Below are positions 25,250-33,225 of a stretch of DNA of 64,000 nt, one piece after another (the first letter of the stretch is position 1; each line of letters opens with the position of its first letter). The notes under the pieces were generated by a model, which worked only from the letters and a program-made list of their open reading frames with translations, ran no database searches and was not told the origin of the DNA. Both the position numbers and the translations under genes were made by a program. Source of the stretch: Planctomycetota bacterium (lineage in GTDB: Bacteria; Planctomycetota; B15-G4); assembly GCA_003644265.1 (NCBI GenBank), contig QNBX01000004.1, positions 1 through 64,000 of the forward strand, given 5' to 3'.

Positions 25250-27028
25250 ATGACCAGTCCCCGGCTGCTTCTCTCCCTCACCTTGGCGCTGTCGCTCCCG
25301 ACCGCGCTCGCCGGGCAGAGTCCGGAGCTCGGGTTGCCTGATCTGCCCCCCCTGCGAGCCGACAGCCCGCGCGACTCGTTGCTCTTTGCTGACCGCTTTC
25401 CGGTGGGCCAGGACAACGCCGCGTATGACTCGTACGCCGCCACGATGCAGAGCGGCATTCTTCCAAAGACCCTCACCGGCACGGACTTTGTGGAGTTCTA
25501 CCACTACCAGATCCCGGACAGTTACGACGGGAGCGGGCCGGGGCACCCGTTGGTGATCGCCTTCCACGGCTTCGGCGGATCCTCCGCGACGCCCGGCAAT
25601 CAGTCGACCATCGACGAGGAGTGCAACGCCCGGGGCTGGCTCTTCGTAGCCCCCACGGGCATCGACGACAAGCTCTTCGGCGCGCCCATGAGCCAGCAGA
25701 ACAGCGAGGCCGCGGTGCAGTGGATGATCGACAACTTCAACGTCGATGAGGACCGCATCTACGCCGTGGGCTTCTCCATGGGAGGCGGCATCGCGGCCAA
25801 CTTCGCCGCTCGGCGTCGTGACCCCGACAGCATCATGATCGCGGCCGTGGGCATGGTGTCGTCGACCTTCGACTGGGTCATGGCGTACCACCAGAACTTC
25901 CCGTTGTTGCACGACTGGTTCACCAACCAGTTCAACTTCAACGCGGCGCCGTCCGTGGACCCTTGGCCCTATCAGCAAGCCAGCGGCGCGTTTCACATCG
26001 AGAGCAGTTACCCGCCGTACCCCGGCAGCATCGTGCCCGCTGAGTCCATGGTGCTGAACCTGGTCGATCTGCCGGTCTACATCACGTACGACACGCTCGA
26101 CGACCTGACGTACGTTCCGCCGATCAACGCCCAGCTGAACCAGGACCTGATGGACGCCGGGTTCGACACCCTGCTGAGGGTCAAGACGGGGACCGTCGAC
26201 CCCAGCGATGGGGTGACGCCGGCGCCCCACTCCTGGGCCGTGCTGGACGAGGTCGAGATGTTCGACTTCTTCGGGACACAGACTGTGGACCGTCATCCCG
26301 CCAGCTTCGAGGCCACCCAGGACCTGGGCGGCCCGGTCTCCTGGGTCGACTCCACGCAGTTCGCGAGCGGCGGGTTCAGCTACGTGAGCGGCGAGGCCGA
26401 CACGGGCAGCAACTCCTTGACGCTCTTCGGTGTCGCCAACACCAACGCGCTGCGCATCGATGCCGCCGCGGCCGGTCTCACCGGGATGCCCCGTGTCAGC
26501 GCCAGCTCCGCGGACGTGCGCGCCTTTGACCTGACGCTGGGCGACACGCTGCAGCCACCCAGCTACCTGACGGACGCGATCAGCGGCTTGCTGGTGCCGC
26601 TTGTGGACAGCGACCCCTTGGCCCAGACGCTCTCGGTCGCTGTGCCGGCCATGGGCACGCACGACTTCGACGTCGTACACGACCCCGGCTGGACGGCCGC
26701 TCTCACCAGCACGCCCAACCCCGTGTCCATCGGCGCCAGCAGTCAGATCGACATGGACGGACCGGCCGGCGCCTTCGGAGCCTGGTTCATCGTGGCCGCA
26801 GAGGAGCAGCTGCTGCACGTCCAGGGCATCACGCTGGCGGCCCTGCCCGTGCCCCCGGCCGTCGTGTTCTTTGTGCCTCTGGATGCCGCGGGCGACATCA
26901 GCTTCCCCGCCAACATCCCCAATGGCCCTGCGTTCTCGGGCATCCGACTGCCGATCCAGGCCATCGCCGTTGACGCGACCCACACCCCGATCGCGGTCAC
27001 CAACCTGTGGGGCTTCGAGGTCGATTAG
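25250..27028 (+). CDS. Secreted esterase, PHB-depolymerase-like alpha/beta hydrolase (copy 2)
   Basis: A 592-residue paralogue of the preceding gene. The ATG at 25250 begins a signal peptide (LLLSLTLALSLPTALA). The shared blocks are VIAFHGFGGSSATPGNQS, APTGIDDKLFGAPMSQQ, GFSMGGG with Ser near 175, TYDTLDD, and APHSWAVLDE with His near 325, so the triad is intact. The C-terminal beta-rich portion (about 370-592) ends in VTNLWGFEVD, as in copy 1. The two copies differ in the first 60 residues and in loops around the active site, which suggests different substrate preference. The RluA-type gene follows almost at once. Confidence 0.88.
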   Translation: MTSPRLLLSLTLALSLPTALAGQSPELGLPDLPPLRADSPRDSLLFADRFPVGQDNAAYDSYAATMQSGILPKTLTGTDFVEFYHYQIPDSYDGSGPGHPLVIAFHGFGGSSATPGNQSTIDEECNARGWLFVAPTGIDDKLFGAPMSQQNSEAAVQWMIDNFNVDEDRIYAVGFSMGGGIAANFAARRRDPDSIMIAAVGMVSSTFDWVMAYHQNFPLLHDWFTNQFNFNAAPSVDPWPYQQASGAFHIESSYPPYPGSIVPAESMVLNLVDLPVYITYDTLDDLTYVPPINAQLNQDLMDAGFDTLLRVKTGTVDPSDGVTPAPHSWAVLDEVEMFDFFGTQTVDRHPASFEATQDLGGPVSWVDSTQFASGGFSYVSGEADTGSNSLTLFGVANTNALRIDAAAAGLTGMPRVSASSADVRAFDLTLGDTLQPPSYLTDAISGLLVPLVDSDPLAQTLSVAVPAMGTHDFDVVHDPGWTAALTSTPNPVSIGASSQIDMDGPAGAFGAWFIVAAEEQLLHVQGITLAALPVPPAVVFFVPLDAAGDISFPANIPNGPAFSGIRLPIQAIAVDATHTPIAVTNLWGFEVD

Positions 27029-27050
27029 CGCGTTCACGGATGAGCATGAA

Positions 27051-27977
27051 CTGCAGTACGAGGTCGGGCGCGAGCACCACCGCGCCTCGCTCTTCGATTG
27101 CCTCGACGCGCTCTACGGACCGCTCGACCGGAAGGCCGTGCGGCGTGCGGGCGCGGGCGGCGAGTTGCTGCTGAACGGCGCCCCCGCCGGCCCCTCCGTC
27201 ACGCTCAAGCTGGGCGACGTGCTGCAGCTGCTCGTCAGCCCGGAGACCCTGGCACGGCAGACGCAGCTGAGCGTCTCGCTGCTGCACCGCGCTGACGGCC
27301 TGGTGCTGGCCGCGAAGCCCTCCGGGCTCCCGTTCGACTCCTCGCGCCGTGGGGGCAGCTGCGCGCTCGACTCGATCCAGGCCCTGTGCGACGGCAGCCG
27401 CCCGCGCCCGCTGCACCGGCTCGACAAGGAGACCTCGGGCGTCGTGGTGGCCGCTCTCAACCGGGACACCGCCGAGCACATGGCGGCGGAGTTCTCGGCC
27501 GACCGCGCCCAGGTCGAGTACCTGGCCGTGGTGCGCGGCCCCATGCCGGACGAGCGCGGCGAGATCGACCTGGCCCTGGGCAAGGGCCGGCGCTCATCCG
27601 CCACGTTGCGCCCCGATCCCGGCCACGGTCGGGAGTCCTGCACCGCCTGGGAGGTCCAAGAGCGCCTCTCGGGCTTCACCCTGCTCAAGCTCATGCCTCA
27701 GCGCGGCGGGCGCAGCCATCAGGTCCGGGCCCACCTGGCGGCCCTGGGCAACCCGGCCCTGTGCGACGCCGCCTACCACGAGGATGACCGCATCCTCATG
27801 AGCCAGCTCAAGCTGCGCTACCGCCCCAAGCGCGGCAAGCCGGAGCGCCCGCTGCTGGCCCGCCCCGCGCTCCACGCGCGCGCCTTCCGACACGATGATC
27901 TTGTGGTCGAGGCCCCGCTGCCCGAGGACCTCGAGGTTCTCCTGGCGCAGTTGCGGCGACTGCGCCCGCTCACGTAG
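27051..27977 (+). CDS. RluA-family pseudouridine synthase, start uncertain
   Basis: Converts uridine to pseudouridine in rRNA or tRNA. The family block HRLDKETSGVVV with the catalytic Asp is present, as are EYLAVVRGP and QVRAHLAALGNP. An S4-like RNA-binding segment lies at the N-terminus (ASLFDCLDAL ... LLLNGAPA). The frame has no ATG, GTG or TTG before the S4 region. CTG at 27051 (308 codons) is used here; ATT at 27024, overlapping the previous stop, would give 317. An ATG at 27041 sits in another frame, so an indel is possible. Which position it modifies (RluA, RluC or RluD type) cannot be told. Confidence 0.85.
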   Translation: MQYEVGREHHRASLFDCLDALYGPLDRKAVRRAGAGGELLLNGAPAGPSVTLKLGDVLQLLVSPETLARQTQLSVSLLHRADGLVLAAKPSGLPFDSSRRGGSCALDSIQALCDGSRPRPLHRLDKETSGVVVAALNRDTAEHMAAEFSADRAQVEYLAVVRGPMPDERGEIDLALGKGRRSSATLRPDPGHGRESCTAWEVQERLSGFTLLKLMPQRGGRSHQVRAHLAALGNPALCDAAYHEDDRILMSQLKLRYRPKRGKPERPLLARPALHARAFRHDDLVVEAPLPEDLEVLLAQLRRLRPLT

Positions 27978-27995
27978 GATGAGGGATCGTCATCC
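27977..27995. terminator. Short hairpin directly after the RluA-type stop codon
   Basis: GGATGA (27977-27982) pairs perfectly with TCATCC (27990-27995) across a 7-base loop. It begins at the last base of the TAG stop codon. No T-run follows. It may act as a weak 3' end. Confidence 0.35.
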
Positions 27996-28044
27996 GTAGG
28001 CGAGGTCGCTTGGCCTGAGAGCCCCGGCGGCCCGCGTCATGGGT

Positions 28045-28065
28045 CCCGACCAAGCGCTGGTCGGG
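28045..28065 (+). terminator. Perfect 8-bp stem-loop between the RluA-type gene and rpmH
   Basis: CCCGACCA, loop AGCGC, TGGTCGGG, followed by CGTCTCT. It may terminate the upstream transcript or act in the leader of rpmH, which starts 77 bases later. The short pyrimidine-rich stretch is the only U-tract-like element. Confidence 0.55.
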
Positions 28066-28141
28066 CGTCTCTGGCCCGGGCTGGCGACCGCCCCTCCCGC
28101 AGCACGTCCGCAGAATCGAGCAGCAACACCGGAGCCCCGTC

Positions 28142-28273
28142 GTGACCAAGATCAAGCTGCGCAACAGCACCACCAAGCGACGCCGCACCATTGGCTTCCG
28201 CACACGCATGAAGACCGCCACCGGTCGCCGCATCATCCGTCGGCGTCGGTCCCGCGGTCGCAGCGTGAGCTGA
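28142..28273 (+). CDS. rpmH: 50S ribosomal protein bL34
   Basis: A 43-residue, strongly basic protein of the large ribosomal subunit. It is recognised by the family core [20 protein letters not shown] followed by RSRGR, which matches the GFRxRMxTxxGRxxIxRRRxxGR pattern of bL34; total length is normal (about 44-50). The GTG start has a well-placed GGAG seven bases upstream. In most bacteria rpmH is followed by rnpA and yidC near the replication origin. Here a radical SAM gene follows, so the usual cluster is broken. The first residues ([13 protein letters not shown]) differ from the common KRTYQPS start, as in some Planctomycetota-like sequences. Confidence 0.9.
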   Translation: MTKIKLRNSTTKRRRTIGFRTRMKTATGRRIIRRRRSRGRSVS

Positions 28274-28302
28274 GCTCCGGTTCCGCTCCTGTAGACCATT
28301 CC

Positions 28303-30336
28303 ATGACCGCGCAGCCGCCCGAGTGGATCGAGGCGGCGTCCCCGGCAGGACCGCCTCCCGGACAGCCGCTCCCCATGACCGCGGGGGAGATCCGCAGCCT
28401 GGGCTGGGAACAGCCCGACGTGGTGCTCGTCTCCGGAGACGGCTACGTCGACCACCCCTCCTTCGCCGCGGCCCTGATCGGCCGCACGTTGCAGGCGGCC
28501 GGCTACCGGGTGGCCATCCTGGCCCAGCCCGACTGGCACTCGGCCGAGCCCTTCCGTGCGCTGGGGCGCCCGCGCCTGTTCTTCGGCGTGTCGGCCGGCA
28601 ACATGGACTCGATGATCAACCGCTACACGGCCAACCGCAAGCCGCGTTCGGATGACGCCTACACGCCGGGTGGCCTGTCCGGCGCCCGCCCCGACCGCGC
28701 CACAAACGTCTACGCCCAGCGTTGCCGCGAGGCCTTCCCCGGCGTGCCCGTCATCGCCGGCGGTGTGGAGGCATCCCTGCGTCGGGTGGCGCACTACGAC
28801 TACTGGTCCGATCACGTGCGCGCCTCGATCCTGGTGACCAGCAAGGCCAACCTGGTCGTGTTCGGCATGGGCGAGCGGCAGGTGCTCGAGATCGCCCGTC
28901 GCCTCGACGGCGGCGAGCCGGTCTCCACGTTGACCGACATCCGCGGCACGGCCTACCTGCTGGGAGCCCGGGCCGAGCTGCCCGCCTTCAGCCCGCGCCT
29001 GGCCGCGCGCGGCACGCCCCCGCCCGAGCGCCCCGCCGACGACGGCCCCGACGGCGCCAGCGTGAGCCTGCCGTCCTTCGAGCAGGTGCGCGAAGACAAG
29101 CGCGCCTTCTCCCTGGCCACGCGCCTGGTGCACCGCGAGACCAACCCCGAGAACGCGCGCCGCATCTGCCAGGCCCACGGCGAGCGCATGCTGGTCTGCA
29201 ACCCGCCGGCCATGCCGCTCAGCGAAGCCGAGATGGACGCGGTCTACGGGCGCCCCTTCACGCGCCGGCGGCACCCGTCGTACCGCGAGGAGATCCCGGC
29301 CGAGAGCATGATCCGCAGCAGCGTGACCATCATGCGCGGCTGCTTCGGCGGCTGCTCGTTCTGCTCCATCACCACGCACCAAGGTCGCGTGATCCAGTCG
29401 CGCAGCGAGCAATCGGTGCTGAAGGAAGTGGACGCCGTGGTGGCCGCGCCGGAGAACCACGGCATCGTCAGTGACATCGGCGGCCCTACGGCAAACATGT
29501 ATCGCATGCGCTGCGGCTCGCCCAAGGCCGAGGCCGTCTGCCACCGGCTGTCGTGCGTGTTCCCCAGCATCTGCAAGCACCTGGACACATCCCACGACGA
29601 CCTGCTGCAGCTCATGCGCAAGGCACGCGCGCGGCCCGGCGTGCGCAAGCTGCACGTGTCCTCGGGCGTGCGCATGGATCTGGCCGCGCGCGCCCCCGAG
29701 TACGTCAGCGAGCTGGCGGCGCACCACGTGAGCGGGCACCTCAAGGTGGCCCCCGAGCATGTCAGCGAGCGCGTGCTGCGCGCCATGAAGAAGCCGCCCC
29801 AGGACGGCTTCGATCACTTTGCCCGGGCCTTTCAGCGCGGCAGCGACGACGCGGGCAAGGAGCAGTACCTGGTGCCCTACTTCATCTCGGGTCACCCCGG
29901 CTGCTCGGTGGAGGACATGATCGAGCTGGCGGTCTACCTCAAGGGCGCCGGCTACCGTCCGCGGCAGGTGCAGGACTTCGTGCCCGCTCCCATGGACCTG
30001 GCCAGCTCGATGTACTGGACGGGACTCGACCCGCACAGCCTGGAGCCGGTGCCCGTGGCCCGCCGCGTGGGCGAGCGCCAGACCCAGCGCGCCTTGATGC
30101 AGTTCTTTGCCCCCGAGAACTGGCACGAGGTGGTGGCCGCCCTGCGCTCCACCGGACGACACGATCTGATCGGCCATGGGCGCCACTGCCTGGTGGGACC
30201 AGAGCCGCCGCCCGAGGCCAGGGGGCGACCCGCCCGTGGACCCGACAATGGACCCGGACGTCGCTCCGGCCGCAGGCCCGGGGGCCCGGCCCCCAAGCGC
30301 CCACGCCACCCACGCCGCCCACGCCGCCCACGCTGA
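28303..30336 (+). CDS. YgiQ-family radical SAM protein
   Basis: A 677-residue member of the UPF0313/YgiQ family; the start is the ATG at 28303, with a second candidate ATG at 28375. Family blocks include [13 protein letters not shown] near the N-terminus, [20 protein letters not shown] and [18 protein letters not shown]. The [4Fe-4S]/SAM motif is [14 protein letters not shown] (Cys-x3-Cys-x2-Cys near residue 347). YgiQ proteins are widespread but their reaction is still unknown. The last 40 residues are a low-complexity Arg/Pro/Gly tail encoded by short repeats, absent from typical YgiQ and possibly nucleic-acid-binding or disordered. It lies 29 bp behind rpmH. Confidence 0.92.
   Translation: MTAQPPEWIEAASPAGPPPGQPLPMTAGEIRSLGWEQPDVVLVSGDGYVDHPSFAAALIGRTLQAAGYRVAILAQPDWHSAEPFRALGRPRLFFGVSAGNMDSMINRYTANRKPRSDDAYTPGGLSGARPDRATNVYAQRCREAFPGVPVIAGGVEASLRRVAHYDYWSDHVRASILVTSKANLVVFGMGERQVLEIARRLDGGEPVSTLTDIRGTAYLLGARAELPAFSPRLAARGTPPPERPADDGPDGASVSLPSFEQVREDKRAFSLATRLVHRETNPENARRICQAHGERMLVCNPPAMPLSEAEMDAVYGRPFTRRRHPSYREEIPAESMIRSSVTIMRGCFGGCSFCSITTHQGRVIQSRSEQSVLKEVDAVVAAPENHGIVSDIGGPTANMYRMRCGSPKAEAVCHRLSCVFPSICKHLDTSHDDLLQLMRKARARPGVRKLHVSSGVRMDLAARAPEYVSELAAHHVSGHLKVAPEHVSERVLRAMKKPPQDGFDHFARAFQRGSDDAGKEQYLVPYFISGHPGCSVEDMIELAVYLKGAGYRPRQVQDFVPAPMDLASSMYWTGLDPHSLEPVPVARRVGERQTQRALMQFFAPENWHEVVAALRSTGRHDLIGHGRHCLVGPEPPPEARGRPARGPDNGPGRRSGRRPGGPAPKRPRHPRRPRRPR
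30302..30328 (+). repeat. 9-bp tandem repeat in the YgiQ tail
   Basis: CACGCCACC followed by two copies of CACGCCGCC, then CACGCTGAC with the stop. It encodes the Arg/Pro-rich end of the radical SAM protein. The unit length equals that of the repeat at 6514-6549. Confidence 0.7.
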
Positions 30337-30527
30337 CAGCCTGCGGCCCACGGAGCCGGAGCGGACATCTCCCCACGCTTCCCCGGACTCCGGCGAGGCC
30401 TTACGATGACGCGCCCACGGGATCGGCTGGCCATCGCATGCAGGCTGCCGCGACCACTCAGACGGGTGCCACGCGGCCCAGGCCGCGGCACCTGAGCACC
30501 GGCCGCAGCAGCTGCCACGAGGCACTC

Positions 30528-30959
30528 ATGACCGAGCCCCCCAGCGCCTCCGCCGAAGAGCTGCGCTGGACGGTGCACCCTGCCAGCCAGCAGAAGGCGC
30601 GCTCCGTCGCCGTGGCGGCCATCGTGCTGGTGGCGGCCGGGCTCTGCGCCCGGGTGACCGACTCCGCCGGGGCCGGCGTGTTCGCGCTGGCGCTGCTGCT
30701 GCTGAGCCTGAGAGCCTGGTTCCTGCCGCGCACCTACCTGCTCGACCGCGACGGCGCGGGGACAGGCGGCCCGCTGTGCCGCCCGCAGCGCCTGGCCTGG
30801 AGCGACGTGCGCCGGGTCTCGGCCGGCCCCGGCTTCGTGCACCTGTCGCCGCGCCACAGCGACAGCCGCTTGCTGCCCGACCGCGGCCTGCTGCTGCGCA
30901 CGGCATGCAACCGAGCGCAGGTCTCTGCCTTCGTCGCCAGCCATCGGAGTCCGGCGTGA
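30528..30959 (+). CDS. Small membrane protein, first gene of the GlmL-type cluster
   Basis: A 143-residue protein I do not recognise. It starts at an ATG preceded by GAGG. Two adjacent hydrophobic segments (VAVAAIVLVAAGLCA near residue 28 and GVFALALLLLSLRAW near 50) form a hairpin anchor. The remaining 80 residues are soluble and beta-rich (YLLDRDGAG, RLAWSDVRRVSAGPGFVHL), reminiscent of a bacterial PH-like domain that follows paired membrane helices. Its stop overlaps the next start by GTGA, which ties it to the cluster. It is probably a membrane-anchored accessory subunit. Confidence 0.75.
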   Translation: MTEPPSASAEELRWTVHPASQQKARSVAVAAIVLVAAGLCARVTDSAGAGVFALALLLLSLRAWFLPRTYLLDRDGAGTGGPLCRPQRLAWSDVRRVSAGPGFVHLSPRHSDSRLLPDRGLLLRTACNRAQVSAFVASHRSPA

Positions 30960-31411
30960 GCGCCGCCCTGGCCCCCGACGAGCGGCAGCTGCTGGAGCAG
31001 ATCGCCGACAGCGTGGTGGCGCGCGGCGTGGCCCTGCCGGCCATGATGTTCCTGGAGACGGTGGCGCCCATGAACATGCTCTCGTCGTCCATGCTGCAGC
31101 TGGCCTCGCCCATGTGGCGCATGCTGCTGCCGGCCTCGCGCATCGACCTGGCGGCCGCCATCCTGCAGCGACGCGAGTCGATCCCCGCCCTGCTGACCAT
31201 GATCGACGAGCGCGAAGAGACGCGCCGCCGCGCTGCCCGCTCCCCGGACGCGGACGCGGACGACACGACCGGCACGCACGACACGGTCACTGCGGACGCG
31301 GACACCACCACCGCCGCGCGCGATGCCCGTGACCAACCCGACGCCCGCGCCACGCCCGACGCAACCAGCGTGGACGCACCCGAAACGCGTGACACCAGGA
31401 GCCCCTCTTGA
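30956..31411 (+). CDS. Small protein of unknown function in the GlmL-type cluster
   Basis: A 151-residue protein, unrecognised. GTG start with GGAG six bases upstream, overlapping the previous stop. Residues 1-90 are helical with an amphipathic, Met-rich centre (PAMMFLETVAPMNMLSSSML) that could lie along the membrane near the polytopic partners. Residues about 95-150 are low complexity, rich in D, T, A and R, and probably disordered. The stop overlaps the TTG start of the ATPase gene, so stoichiometric translation with it is likely. It may be an adaptor between the ATPase and the membrane proteins, which is inference from position only. Confidence 0.75.
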   Translation: MSAALAPDERQLLEQIADSVVARGVALPAMMFLETVAPMNMLSSSMLQLASPMWRMLLPASRIDLAAAILQRRESIPALLTMIDEREETRRRAARSPDADADDTTGTHDTVTADADTTTAARDARDQPDARATPDATSVDAPETRDTRSPS

Positions 31412-33222
31412 CCGAGCCATCCAAGCAGCCCGTCCGTTCCATCCTTGCGACGGACTGCGGCAGCACGACCACCAAGGCCATCCTGATCGAGCGGACCGAC
31501 GAGGGCTTCCGCCTCAAGGTGCGCGGCGAGGCCCCCACGACGGTCGAGAAGCCCTTCGATGACGTGACCGTGGGCGTAATCAACGCCGTGACCGAGGTGC
31601 AGGAGCTGATCGGCCGCCCGATCCTCGACGAACAGGGCCAGATCCTGATCGGTCAGAAGGGCGACGCCGGCGTCGACCTCTACCTGTCCACCAGCAGCGC
31701 CGGCGGCGGCCTGCAGATGCTGGTGGCCGGCGTGGTGCGCAGCATGACGGCCGAGTCGGCCGAACGCGCCGCCCTGGGCGCGGGCGCCATCGTGATGGAC
31801 GTCATCTGCAGCAACGACAAGCGCCAGCCCCACGAACAGATCAGCCGCATCCGCCAGCTGCGCCCCGACATGGTGCTGCTCTCGGGCGGCGTGGACGGCG
31901 GCACCACCAGCCACGTGGCCGAACTGGCCGAGCTGATCGGCGCGGCCGACCCCAAGCCGCGCCTGGGCTCGGGCTACGAGCTGCCGGTGGTGTTCGCCGG
32001 CAACGTGGAGGCCCGCGGCGCCGTCACCGACGCGCTGCAGCAGAAGACGGCCCTCTCCATCGTCGACAATCTGCGGCCCGAGCTCGACAGCGAGAACCTC
32101 GGCCCGGCCCGCGACGCCATCCACGACCTGTTCATGGAGCATGTCATGGCCCAGGCGCCGGGCTACGACAAGCTCAAGAGCTGGACCTCGGCGCCGGTCA
32201 TGCCGACGCCCGGCGCGGTGGGTGCCATCATCCAGACCGTGGCCGAGCAGCGCGGCATCAGCGTCATCGGCGTGGACATCGGCGGCGCCACCACCGACGT
32301 GTTCAGCGTCTTCGGCGGCACCTTCAACCGCACGGTGTCGGCCAACCTGGGCATGAGCTACTCGATCAGCAACGTCATGGCCAGCGCGGGCATCGACAAC
32401 GTCATGCGCTGGGTGCCCTTCGACATCGACGAGGCCGAGCTGCGCAACCGCATCAAGAACAAGATGGTGCGGCCCACGACCATCCCCTCCATGCTCAAGG
32501 ACCTGCAGGTCGAGCAGGCCCTGGCGCGCGAGGCCCTGCGCCTGTCGCTGGTGCAGCACAAGGACTTTGCCACCGAGCTCAAGGGCGTGCGCAAGAGCCG
32601 CGACATCTCGGAGGCCTTCAACCAGTCGGGCTCGGGCAACACCATCGTCGACATGATGGAGCTCAAGCTGCTGGTGGGTTCGGGCGGCGTGCTCTCCCAC
32701 GCGCCGCGCCGTGTGCAGGCCGCGCTCATGCTGATCGACTCGTTCGAACCCATGGGCGTGACGCGCCTGGCGGTCGACTCCATCTTCATGATGCCGCAGC
32801 TGGGCGTGCTGGCCTCCATCCACGAACAGGCCGCCACCGAGGTGTTCGAGCGCGACTGCCTGGTCATGCTGGGCACCTGCGTGGCGCCGGTGGGCAAGAC
32901 CAAGGGCGGACGACCGCTGGCCAAGCTGCGCATCGAGCTGCCCGACGGCGCCATCGAGCGCAGCATCTCCGCCGGCGACCTGCAACGCATCCCGCTACCC
33001 AACGGCGTCACGGCGCGCTGCCGCATCGAGCCCGCCAAGGGCGTGGACGTGGGCGCGGGCAAGGGCCAGCCGCTCGACACCGAGTTGGAGGGTGGCGAGG
33101 CCGGCATCCTGCTGGACGGCCGCGGCCGCCCGCTGGCCATCCCCGGCGACGCGAGCGCGCGCGTGGCCGCCATCGAGCAGTGGATCGAGAACCTCGACCT
33201 GTACCCCCGGGACGGACGCTGA
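31408..33222 (+). CDS. GlmL/MutL-family ASKHA ATPase
   Basis: A 604-residue soluble ATPase related to GlmL (MutL), the chaperone-like companion of B12-dependent glutamate mutase. TTG start with GGAG six bases upstream, overlapping the previous stop. Phosphate-1 loop ATDCGSTTTKAIL lies at residues 14-26; RPDMVLLSGGVDGGTTSH is near 153; phosphate-2 loop GVDIGGATTDVFSVFGG is near 287-303. The C-terminal 120 residues carry a beta-rich extension (PLAKLRIELPDG). No glutamate mutase S or E subunit and no B12-binding DxHxxG protein lies in the window. The five genes behind it encode a soluble protein and four membrane proteins, so here it probably energises or assembles a membrane complex. Confidence 0.88.
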   Translation: MTEPSKQPVRSILATDCGSTTTKAILIERTDEGFRLKVRGEAPTTVEKPFDDVTVGVINAVTEVQELIGRPILDEQGQILIGQKGDAGVDLYLSTSSAGGGLQMLVAGVVRSMTAESAERAALGAGAIVMDVICSNDKRQPHEQISRIRQLRPDMVLLSGGVDGGTTSHVAELAELIGAADPKPRLGSGYELPVVFAGNVEARGAVTDALQQKTALSIVDNLRPELDSENLGPARDAIHDLFMEHVMAQAPGYDKLKSWTSAPVMPTPGAVGAIIQTVAEQRGISVIGVDIGGATTDVFSVFGGTFNRTVSANLGMSYSISNVMASAGIDNVMRWVPFDIDEAELRNRIKNKMVRPTTIPSMLKDLQVEQALAREALRLSLVQHKDFATELKGVRKSRDISEAFNQSGSGNTIVDMMELKLLVGSGGVLSHAPRRVQAALMLIDSFEPMGVTRLAVDSIFMMPQLGVLASIHEQAATEVFERDCLVMLGTCVAPVGKTKGGRPLAKLRIELPDGAIERSISAGDLQRIPLPNGVTARCRIEPAKGVDVGAGKGQPLDTELEGGEAGILLDGRGRPLAIPGDASARVAAIEQWIENLDLYPRDGR

Positions 33223-33225
33223 ATC

